This document shows, one piece after another, positions 55,086 to 64,000 of a stretch of 64,000 nucleotides of DNA. A model generated the notes under the pieces. It searched no databases and had not been told where the DNA came from. It saw only the letters and a program-made list of their open reading frames with translations. Origin of the DNA: Lampris incognitus (lineage: Eukaryota > Chordata > Actinopteri > Lampriformes > Lampridae); NCBI RefSeq assembly GCF_029633865.1, contig NC_079221.1, positions 2,293,937 to 2,357,936 on the forward strand, in the 5' to 3' direction. Position 1 is the first letter of the stretch, and the number at the start of each line of letters is the position of its first letter. Position numbers and translations under genes: made by a program.

Positions 55086-55366
55086 CATCACTCAAGATTC
55101 GACTGGGTTCGAACCCCGGGGTTGTCCAACCTTGGGGGTCATCCCAGGTCATCCTCTGTGTGGAGTTTGCATGTTCTCCCCGTATCTGCGGTGGTGGGTT
55201 TCCTCCGGGTGCTCCGGTTTCCCCCACCATCAAAAAGACCCGCATGTTAGGGTTAATACTGCTGTCTGTGTCCCTGACCGAGGCCTGGCAAGAAGAACCG
55301 GAGGTGGTCCCCGGGCGCTGCACGGCAGCTGCCCACTGCTCCTAGCTACACACTGGGGTAAGTACA
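55086..55366 (+). mobile_element. SINE variant with different 3' tail
   Basis: The head/middle gggttcgaaccccggggttg and ctgtgtggagtttgcatgtt is shared with the GGATGG-tailed family. The 3' part is unrelated (gttagggttaatactgctgt, gacc gaggcctggcaagaag, ccccgggcgctgcacggcag). Flanks at 55018-55083 and 55395-55470 carry another dispersed repeat (gaaacgtttctc; catctggacac). Confidence 0.75.
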
Positions 55367-56330
55367 GAGCCTAATTTCCCTTTGGCATCAATAGAGTATA
55401 TCAAGTCAGATGAGTGTTGAAACGTTTCTCTCGCAATAAACGTTGTGTCCAGATGAACTGATTCAACTTTCTGAGACTCTGATTGTCTGGTATCACGAGA
55501 CCAGACACGCACACGCACGACCACAGACATAATCCCCTCTGGGCTACCGCCTGGCGGAGATAACAAACTGTAAATATCACCAGAGGTATATGTAATCTGT
55601 TGTTGACAGTGAAATTGTCCTTGTGCTATTGGGGCGTGAAGCATGCAACAAAAGACTTGTGAAGCAGATGAGTCCAACGCCGAGGTAGACAGCAATAAAC
55701 TCTGATCCATTCTCTGACAAGTGCTGTAGCACTCCCTATCCATTCTCTTAACAAGCAAAAAACAGGGTGAGGAGACAGTGAGGGCGGTTGATAAATTAGA
55801 CTCCAGACTACTGATGGGAGTCAGCCAACCACACACAGAAGACATCAATTGTGTTCAGGGAGGCAAACATACACAAGACGCTTCCATGAGTTCTCCTGTC
55901 TGCATTGTTTATATTATGAATAGCTCCAGCTAAAACGACTATATCCCAATATATTATCCTTGTATATTACATAAAAGTATCAATACTGATGACCATGATA
56001 ACTGCAAAAAGCCAGCAGAGTGACCAACTCGTAAGGAGACTGTCTTTTAGCTGAGCAGCCTTGGTTCAAGGCCTTTGTCCTTGAACCAGATACCAAATTG
56101 TACCAAGATGCCATATTGTAAACCACTTGTGAACTGACTTTTTGCGTGAATGTGAAATGTGAAAAAAAGTTTAGTATGCATCATAAATCTATTGTACTAT
56201 CCTCCGTTAACCAGTGGAAGGGACAGCAAGTGGATACGGGCTTGTGCAACCTATAACCTATAAGTTAGCAATGTGAAACCGCCATTTGCCTCTAGAATAG
56301 TGCTGTTGATTCATATTCGATTTTTTGAAT

Positions 56331-56590
56331 AGGGGGCGACATGGCTCAGGAGGTAGAGCGGGTCATCTAGCCATTGGAAGGTCGCTGGTTCGATCCCCGA
56401 CTCCTGTGGAGAGCGTGTCGAAGTGTCCTTGAGCAAGACACTGAACACCTAACTGTTCCTGATGAGCAGGCTGGCACCTTGCATGGCAGCCTCCACCATC
56501 AGTGTGTGAATGTGAGGCGTACACTGTAAAGCACTTTGAGTGGTCGGAAAGTGCTAATAAATCCAGTCCGTTTACCGTTTTTATTGTATG
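56331..56590 (+). mobile_element. third SINE type, tRNA-like head
   Basis: gcgacatggctcaggaggta (A-box-like ggctcaggaggtagagcg) and ggtcgctggttcgatccccg (B box), then gtgtccttgagcaagacact and tgtgaatgtgaggcgtacac. A common fish repeat plan; the 3' end is unclear. Confidence 0.7.
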
Positions 56591-56779
56591 GTTTCTTGCA
56601 AACACACACACACACACGCACACACACACACACACATATGCACGCATGCATGCATGTAGGGAGTGGTGGCCGGCTGCATTTGTCTCATCCTCACACTGTC
56701 CTTCCCCCTGGAGCAATGGGCAGCCATTTCCTTTGGTACCTGAGGACCAATCCCAGGTGGATGTCCATGTCGTGTTTTA

Positions 56780-57290
56780 GTTTGCATTTTAACGCAGCTG
56801 TCAGATCCATCCTTGTATTGTGCACACCTTTACCATTTAATTATTGTCTATAAGATCTTATTGACTACATTTAAAGCGCTGCATGGTCTTGCCCCCAGTT
56901 ATAGTTCTGATCTTCTCATTCCTCATTCCCCTTCCTGACCACTGCGAGCCTCACACCTCGGTCTTTAGCCATCCCTCACTCCAACTGCAAAACAAAAGGT
57001 GACTGTTTAGCCCCAAGCCTCTGGAACAATCTCCCCCAATCCGTTAGATTGGCTGAATCTTTGGACTGTTTTAAGCAGCTTCTAAAACCCATCTTTTCAG
57101 GCAAGCCTTTCTATAGATCCCCACCCCTGCCTTCTGTTTATGTTCGTTTTTAGCTGGGTCTGTTACTCCCTGTGCCATGTTTTATATTCATTCAGTTTAT
57201 TTTATGTATATTTACTCGTATTTTCTGTATTGAGTGTAAAGCACTTTGGAACTGTGCTATATAAATAAAATGTTACTTAGTAACTCATTA
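56780..57290 (+). mobile_element. L2-like LINE 3' end
   Basis: The end of an ORF2 C-terminus is detectable (ttaaagcgctgcatggtctt; ccaagcctctggaacaatct; gactgttttaagcagcttct), with tail gtaaagcactttggaactgt then gctatataaataaaatgtta. 5'-truncated and with stops. Confidence 0.75.
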
Positions 57291-57964
57291 ATGTAGAACT
57301 ACTGGTGGATAGATGGTTGGACCATTTGGCAGAACCTTTGGTCGGCCATATAGAGCCTTTGCAGTTTCATATGGCCGCTCCATCATAGTTCACCAGCACC
57401 TCCGTGCTGTGTGTGTGATCGATTCACAGTAAACTGGATGACGTGGCAATGGCTGCCTGTCCTCAATGAGCCAAGCATGCCCCAGCTGACCTACCCCGCG
57501 GGCAATCTCTCCTCATCTAATAATTGGCATCCTGTCAACTACGGTTCGACTGTCTACCAACAACGCTATGTACAGTTCTTCTAGTTTGTCCGAAATGTTC
57601 AGTTTTGGTCCCAGTAAAACAACTACTTTTAGAAATGATTTTTGATTTGGATTTTTTTTTACTTTGGTATACTTTAATTTTTAATAAAACGTTTTTATTA
57701 AAAAATTAATTATTGAGTATTATTAAGCTAAATTATTATAAAATTAACTAATTAATTTAAAAAAAATACTTTTTTATCTTTTTTTTTGCTTTGTTCTCTC
57801 TGTTTTTATATGTTTTTGGTGGTGTCGTTTGTGGGAAATTTGAGATGTGTGTTTTCATCTTTTGTGTTGCACTGCTGTGGGCTGGGGGAAACGGAATTTC
57901 ATTTCTTCTGTGTACACAAATACAAGAAAGAAATGACAAATTGTTCCTGATTCCTAATCCCCGT

Positions 57965-58297
57965 GGGGAAATTCCTCTCTGCATTTAAGCCATGCCAGCT
58001 GTGCAGATAGCAGCAGTGGGCAGCCGCCGTGCAGCGCTCGGGGACCAAGTCCAGTTCTTCTTGCCAGGCCTCGGTCAGGGGCACAGACAGGAGCATTAAC
58101 CCTAACATGCATGTTTCTTTGGAAGGTGGGAGGAAACCGGAGCACCCGGAGAAAACCCACCGCAGACACGGGAGAACGTGCAAACTCCACACAGAGGACG
58201 GCCTGGGGATGACCCCAAAGTTGGACAACCCCGAGGTTTGAACCCAGGACCTTCTTGCTGGGAGGCGACAGCACTAACCACTGGGCCACCGGGCCAC
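57965..58297 (-). mobile_element. SINE variant (second tail type)
   Basis: On the - strand: head ggtggcccggtggcccagtg, gggttc/aaacctcgggg, catgttagggttaatgctcc, ctgaccgaggcctggcaaga and the ctgctgctatctgcacagct tail. Same plan as the 55086 copy. Confidence 0.8.
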
Positions 58298-58494
58298 CAA
58301 ATGAGCTGTGAGCGTTCTAATAGCAAAAGCCTGGACAGTTTTCCAAGAAGTCATTCATTCTCTTTTTTGAAGATGGATTCCCTGAAAAATGATGCAACCA
58401 GAATAACCACCAAAACGGTGCTTTGTTAATTTGCCAAGGATTCACTCTGTTTTACTTGGAGCCCCAGTCAGGTCGCTGGACTTGTACACAGTCG

Positions 58495-59016
58495 TTAGTT
58501 TGATGCCATATCTGTCTGAAAATGAGGGTATAATTTTGTGTAGTAGTTTAGGTCCAGGTGCTGTTTTATCAGCTCCTCAGAACTCCAGGTCCACAATGTA
58601 GCACCATCACATAACAAGTTGCTAGCTTTGTGAAATTCAATGCCATCATCACTGGCAAAAAAATGCCCTCGGTTCCCCGTCATCCTATGTACCTCGCTGG
58701 CATTTGGGCCGAAAGCCATTATTTTGAGCTGTTCGGTATAATTAGTCATAATGCATTCCTGATCCTGAGGAGTCTGGGGTGCCCAGAATACATCGATGTT
58801 CATGTTATTTCTCATTTTCCTTTCTTCAAGGCATTTGTCCTCATGCATGGAGGGTTGGAACTCGAAACAACTTTCACAAAGGGCTCGGACATAAAAGACG
58901 AGGAAGACAGAAAAGAAGTCTTTCTCTATCAAGAAACCGCCAATAACACCTGTAGCTGTCTTCAATGTTTTTATTGCCAGAGTACAAAATGATGCCTCTG
59001 ATAAAATGTTGGCCAT
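58495..59016 (-). CDS. unrecognised 173-codon open frame
   Basis: I do not recognise this protein. It starts MANILSEASFCTLAIKTLKT and ends YTKLYPHFQTDMASN. The part after residue 44 (ALCESCFEFQPS...) looks like ordinary protein: mixed composition, six Cys overall, acidic and aromatic residues (TGNRGHFFASDDGIEFHKAS; TLWTWSSEELIKQHLDL), and an NYT and an NAS glycosylation-type sequon. A pyrimidine-rich stretch ending gtcttttatgtccgag lies just upstream of the ALCESC codons, so it could be a terminal exon whose real frame begins there. It could equally be a relic of an unidentified retroelement or host gene. No partner exon was found. Confidence 0.3.
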   Translation of the reverse strand: MANILSEASFCTLAIKTLKTATGVIGGFLIEKDFFSVFLVFYVRALCESCFEFQPSMHEDKCLEERKMRNNMNIDVFWAPQTPQDQECIMTNYTEQLKIMAFGPNASEVHRMTGNRGHFFASDDGIEFHKASNLLCDGATLWTWSSEELIKQHLDLNYYTKLYPHFQTDMASN

Positions 59017-59162
59017 TATTGATTTGCGTTATTGAGAATGACTGCATGGCACACAAGGGAGGCATGAATAACCCAATCATAGCTCCGCTCTGGTTGTTTA
59101 AAAAACAGCTTATACGTAGCATCCTGATCTGAGAGCATATTTGTCCTGTGGGTGACTATTGA

Positions 59163-59379
59163 GGTGGCACGACGGCACAGTGGTTAGCGCGGTCGCCTCA
59201 CAGCAAGAAGGTCCTGGGTTCGAGCCCCGGGGTAGTCCAACCTTGGGGGTCGTCCCGGGTCGTCCTGTGTGTGGAGTTTGCATGTTCTCCCCGTGACTGT
59301 GTGGGTTTCCTCCGGGGGCTCCGGTTTCCTCCCACAGTCCAAACACATGTAGGTCAGGTGAATCAGTCGTACTAAGTGC

Positions 59380-59416
<37 letters not shown>

Positions 59417-59538
59417 GGGCCTGTGATGGTCTGGCGGCCTGTCCAGGGTGTCTCCCCGCCTGCCGTCCAATGACTGCTGGGATAGGCTCCAGCATCCCGC
59501 GACCCTGAGAGCAGGATAAGTGGTTTGGGTAACGGATA
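59163..59538 (+). mobile_element. tRNA-headed SINE, full length, 12-bp TSD
   Basis: ggtggcacgacggcacagtg, gttagcgcggtcgcctcaca (A-box side), tgggttcgagccccggggta (B box), an internal (GT) run at 59384-59414, and tgactgctgggataggctcc near its end. Flanked by ggtgactattga (59151-59162) and ggtgactactga (59539-59550), one mismatch. Confidence 0.88.
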
Positions 59539-59550
59539 GGTGACTACTGA

Positions 59551-60687
59551 CTATCCACAGGCCATAAGAACTCTCAACATATACAACCTTTCACATACTT
59601 GAGACAGATATTTTTTTTTAAATTGTTTTATTTATTTATTTTGACTTTAAAAAGAAAAGAGGAAAAAAAATGCACTGATCTTTTGTCTTTTATCTAGGTC
59701 TATGTCTTTTCACAGAATGACAGATGGAGTACCCCTCTTCATTTCACTGTATGTTTTACTTGGTATTTCTGGGCATGTGACAAATGAAGTACTTGAACTT
59801 GAAGCACACCAATCCACTCACTGATCGATGATCAACAAAGGGAAGCTGAGCTGTGCTTATATCAAATATCATAATTGTTTTCAATATGCTTACATTGTGG
59901 AGTTCACTGTTGACCTCATGAAATCTAGCTGTCAGATAAAAACTCAGACTAAGAAATTATGTGTTTGAACGTCCAAATTTATAGCTGGAATCAAGAAACT
60001 ATTCTGGTAGGCAATGTTTTTTCGGGGTCGCAATTATCACGCACACACAACGCTGTTGATTGCCGAGTACCAGCCGCTCACAGTCTCTTGTTCTGAAAGT
60101 ATGACTGATTTCAATGATATCATTCATTTAGGCCTACAGGGTCCGCTGTACTTCTCACATCGGTTGCCACATCCATGCCCACCCTCGCACCCGTGTGTCA
60201 GCACACATTTGTGCTGACACATGGCTGCATACGCCTGTGCACTTACGCACATACATATATGCATGTGTGAATGCATGCATGCATACACACACAAACACAA
60301 CCGCTCACACACTGCTGACCGCATAATTAAAAGGTTTTCCAACGAACATTCTTGGATGAAAATGACACAGAAGTGAATAAAACAAAGGCTCAGCGTACAG
60401 CCATGAACACAGACGGAATAAAGACGTGCCTATCAGCAATCACAATCCCTTACATGTAGCATGTTTTCCTGCGGCATCAGCAAATTCTGACCGCTGACTG
60501 GAACACGTTGCTGTACTGGACACTTCCTGTCAAAAGGAAATGCTAAGTGATACCGCTCCTAACACATGAGGCGGACAAGACACTTCCATGACACAGGTCC
60601 GAACATCTTCATGCCTCGTCTGATAAACTAAGATTTTATGCTCAGCACTTCTGAGTTGCTGCTGACTGTATGTATATATGTTGTATG

Positions 60688-60728
<41 letters not shown>

Positions 60729-61142
60729 TGTGCTCCACGGCGAGTGGTGTGTGTGTAAGACAGAAAATGAGAGGATTACATTTCTGGCTATCAGAAATGT
60801 ACATACTCTGATGGGACACAGAAAGAGAATGAGAGCGAGAGAGAGTGAGAAAGAGAGAGAGCGCGAGAAAGAGCGAGAGAGAGAGAGTGAGAGACAGAGT
60901 GAGAGAGAGATAGAGAGAGCGAGAGAAAAGAGAGAGAGAGAGAGAGAGATGCCACCATGATGTCTAGATGATGACATCTTTTACTGGTGCTGTCAGGTTT
61001 GAGTTACAAAATGGATACCATTAGGCCACATGACTGATCTTCTATCTTGTAAGATCTTTCCATCTCAGATAAATACATAAATGTACCTATAATCAATAAA
61101 GTATTTCTTTCATCATTGCAAACATTTTAAATTTTTGATTTT
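59551..61142. other. intergenic; microsatellites only
   Basis: No exon recognised. A TG/GT run at about 60700-60728 and the GA-rich tract at 60835-60950. Confidence 0.5.
60835..60950. repeat. (GA)-rich imperfect microsatellite
   Basis: An imperfect GA tract with GC/GT interruptions; purine on +. Confidence 0.9.
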
Positions 61143-61444
61143 GATATACGTTATTGATCCCAGTGGGTAAATTCCACCCTGCAGGTAACCCATGCTAGCT
61201 GTGTAGCTAGGAGCAGTGGGCAGGGTCACAGACAGGAGTGTTAACCCTAACACGCATGTCTTTCTGATGACGGGGGAAACCGGAGCACCTGGAGAGAACC
61301 CACTGCTGACACGGGGAGAATATGTTAACTCCACACAGAGGACGACCTGGGATGACCCCCAAGGTCGGACAACCCTGGGGTTCAAACCCAGGACCGTCTT
61401 GCTGTGAGGCGACAGTGCTAACCACTGGGCCACTGTGCCGCATT
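61143..61444 (-). mobile_element. SINE variant (second tail type)
   Basis: On the - strand: gcggcacagtggcccagtgg, ggttagcactgtcgcctcac, gggtttgaaccccagggttg, catgcgtgttagggttaaca, then tagctacacagctagcatgg. It is the third copy of the 55086 type, with an internal deletion of the ggcctggcaagaag part. Confidence 0.78.
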
Positions 61445-64000
61445 GCCTACTCAAGAAGACAGAATGACCCCTTCTTCCCTTTGTAGCTGCCCATTTTGTT
61501 TTGGTCAGTGTGATAAGGAAGACAAGTCGACCAGTGGACATTAGAGGTTTGATTGGTGTCAGTTTTTCAGCTAGTGCCAATATTGTCTCCCAATATGCAA
61601 TTCCTAATCAGTAGTAGAGAGAAGATGCAGGAACCTTCTTCTACTACACTCTAAAGCAGTAATGAGGTGTGTTCGTTCCGTGCAAAATGATCCAACACAA
61701 GAAGAGCACTGTAAAGTTATCATCATTTATACAATACCTGCATGGATACACACATGTGTGTTTTTGTCTTTTTCAGTCTAATGCAATGCAGAAAGAGGAC
61801 ATCATACTGCATAACTTCCTGATTTGGTTGATCTGAGGCTCTGGTGAAGATGGCTGTGTGTTTTATTTGAAGGCTAATGCCCGGCTGGTGGCACTCAGCA
61901 GCTGCTGTGGTCTGTGATATGAGGGAAAGGCTGCAGAAAAGACAAAACACAGTAGATGTGACGGGGGATTTATGTGTATTAGCAAGCTTTGAACTGGGCT
62001 TCTATGCTTCATGCCCTTCATTTCAAGTTTCAAAAAGTATCTGTTGCTGCAATGAGTTCTCCAATTGTGTTGGCAGAAGGCTTATCGCAGACGCTTGGTC
62101 GCAAGAAAATAACTTTGCTCGTGGAACAAGTGGCGCTATCTTACCATCTCCTGGCTGCCACTGCTGAGATTGTTTTGGAAGTTTTGTTAAAATGAGTGCC
62201 AGCGCATTTAATATGAATCTTGCAATTCACAATGGGCTAAGATTTGTTTGTGATGCCTGCCACAATATCTTTCCAAAATGACTTTTTACTCACGGAGGTT
62301 ATTAGATGTTCTTGTGCTTGAATTCTTTTCAAGATAAGCTCGCCTCCTGTGAAGCTGCTGAAGTTCGTCTAAATGTCACGCCGTCTTGATATCAACACAG
62401 AATGTATAGATTTTTGTACTTGACAAAGTTAATCTGTATGATAACACTCCACACCCTGCATGGAAACTTGCAGATTGCAGAAAACGCAGATGAAGTATTG
62501 GCATCCACCACAAAAACAGCTTGCTAGTTGTTGAATATAGTCAGAAGTTAATTGGATTTTAATTAACCTCAATGTGTTCTGAAAGCTGAAGGAAATGTTT
62601 TGCTTTAGAAAACTCCAGACCACTTACTACACAGACACACATTATGCATTCTGCAGCAATGTGTTTTAATGAGAAATATTTGTCCTCTTGCATTCAATAT
62701 CAAAACAAAAACCAATTTATGTAGCCAGCTCCAGTTCTTCCTGCATAACATTTCAAATCAATTAAGCTCCTCTGAATTTTTGATGAGAGGCAGTTTACAG
62801 AAATTGATGCATCAGCTTGCCATAAATTTGTGCTACATATCGAAAACCACCGGTAGTTTAAGCATGAGCTCTGTTATGTGTGACGTAGTCCAAATGGAAA
62901 TCATGGGCAGCTAGTACGTGAAACAAATATTTACGCCACCCAATTTTTTCCATCTTATCGCACGTGTTTCCAGGTTAAAGTGTAATCTCTGGATCAGCTG
63001 CGGCTTTTAACCACAATCACCACACTGCCGGCAAAGGTACTTTGAAATACAGACCGCTTTCAAACCCATTAAAACTAATCTGATGTGAGTGTTACCACAG
63101 AAGAACTTTCTTATCTAGAGGAGAGCCTAAATAAGCAGAATCGGTGACCATGTTACACTCCCACTGCTGATCTGAATTGCTGTTATGTAGCAGCCCCCCC
63201 TCCCCCCCACCGCCCCTTCACAGAACATTGTGTACAGGTCATGAATCAGCAGTCAATTAACTATCACATAGCTCATTTGTCTGTTTGCAGTACCCTGACT
63301 GTCAACCAAACAATATCCATCAGCACCGATAATGGCAGACACAGTCTGGCGTGGCTCACTAAAGTTTCTACAGCACTAATGAATGATGGTTACCATGGCA
63401 GAGGACACATAACGAGAAGGAAAGAGATTCAGAATTAAAGCTATCTTTAGACCCTCTGTGGCATCTGTTTGTGAAAATCGGTGCTGTTGTTTTGAAGGGC
63501 TGCTGAGATCAGGTGGGATGTCAAGATCAGGTGTGGGACGGGACACTGATCCCGGAGAGAGTTGCTTTAGGAAATGTACTGTAAACTAGGGCAGGGGCAG
63601 CAGGTTCACTAACTCTGCCTGGGTCTCCCAATGCGTGAAAGGAAAATATCCAACACAATGCTCATCCAGAGGAACCGTTGGACGTCTGTTATGCAAGCGA
63701 AAAAACATCAAGAATATGCAACATATTGGAAAGCCTCTGAACATCTGGCAATACCAATTTGACATGCAAGACTGACCACCAAGTCTGAAAAAGAACAGAA
63801 CATTGTGTGAAGCATGTTTTGTGTAGTAAATAATATGGGTGTATTCAGTCTTGAAATATTTATATATATTATTAACAGAACCCAAATGGGCATTCAACTT
63901 TTTTTGTAAACCTGTCAGGTCATCCAACACGACACCCCAGGATTTCTAAAATGGTCAAAACAAGGTTGCTGGTCGTCATCATGATTTAAAAGTATGTAAG
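61445..64000. other. intergenic; no feature supported
   Basis: Open frames are short and lack a recognisable product or splice-linked partners. No long repeat or tandem array is seen apart from a C-rich run at about 63196-63215. Confidence 0.5.

Noticed and set aside
56335..56400. tRNA-like sequence with ggttcgatcccc
   Set aside because: Part of a longer SINE body that continues past the tRNA-like region.
59170..59235. tRNA gene candidate (gttagcgcggtcgcctcaca ... gggttcgagccccgg)
   Set aside because: It is the tRNA-like head of a dispersed SINE with a target duplication. The same head occurs in several copies and no proper acceptor stem is seen.

Overview
The window is teleost-like nuclear DNA: spliced vertebrate genes, long introns, and many fish-type repeats (RTE, L1, L2 and CR1/Rex-like LINEs, tRNA-headed SINEs, hAT and piggyBac relics, a Gypsy-type LTR element, large minisatellites). 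Two host genes are recognised, lying tail to tail. The + strand enters inside the last intron(s) of fmnl2 (formin-like 2). Three alternative terminal coding exons (661-752, 2349-2494, 2948-3057) each start after an AG acceptor in the same phase and encode the three known types of FMNL2 C-terminus. The - strand holds a complete prpf40a (pre-mRNA processing factor 40 homolog A): 27 coding exons between 42885 (ATG) and 9711 (stop). All splice phases agree and the summed CDS is 2643 bp (880 codons plus stop), with two WW domains, five FF-type repeats and a Lys/Arg/Ser-rich tail. The convergent fmnl2/prpf40a order matches that known in other vertebrates.

Layout. 1-3057: fmnl2 alternative 3' exons. 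3058-8100: fmnl2 3' flank or 3' UTR, with a 2.35-kb minisatellite of 36/35-bp units. 8100-9700: SINE copies and the prpf40a 3' end. 9711-42885: prpf40a. Its introns hold a decayed RTE LINE with a foldback insertion (12.1-15.0 kb), an L1 ORF2 relic broken by a SINE and a 2.9-kb 26-bp minisatellite (16.3-20.6 kb), a piggyBac-type MITE (21.0-21.7 kb), an SGNH-esterase ORF1-only LINE (27.35-29.1 kb), a hAT relic with an L2 nested in it (33.2-37.5 kb), a 574-bp foldback (38.3-38.9 kb) and a solo LTR (38.9-39.1 kb). 42.9-44.07 kb: prpf40a promoter side. 44073-52803: a Gypsy-like LTR retrotransposon on the - strand with a CR1/Rex-like LINE nested in its integrase region. 52.8-64 kb: gene-poor DNA with SINEs, a tRNA-like inverted repeat, an L2 3' end and one unrecognised 173-codon open frame (59016-58495, -).

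No operon-like or CRISPR-like system is present. The most interesting material is the fmnl2 alternative ends followed by an array carrying many poly(A)-signal-like hexamers, the ATG-only first coding exon of prpf40a, the nested transposons datable by their target-site duplications, the ORF1-only esterase element, and SINEs sharing a head but not a tail. All family assignments are by eye; no database search was possible.
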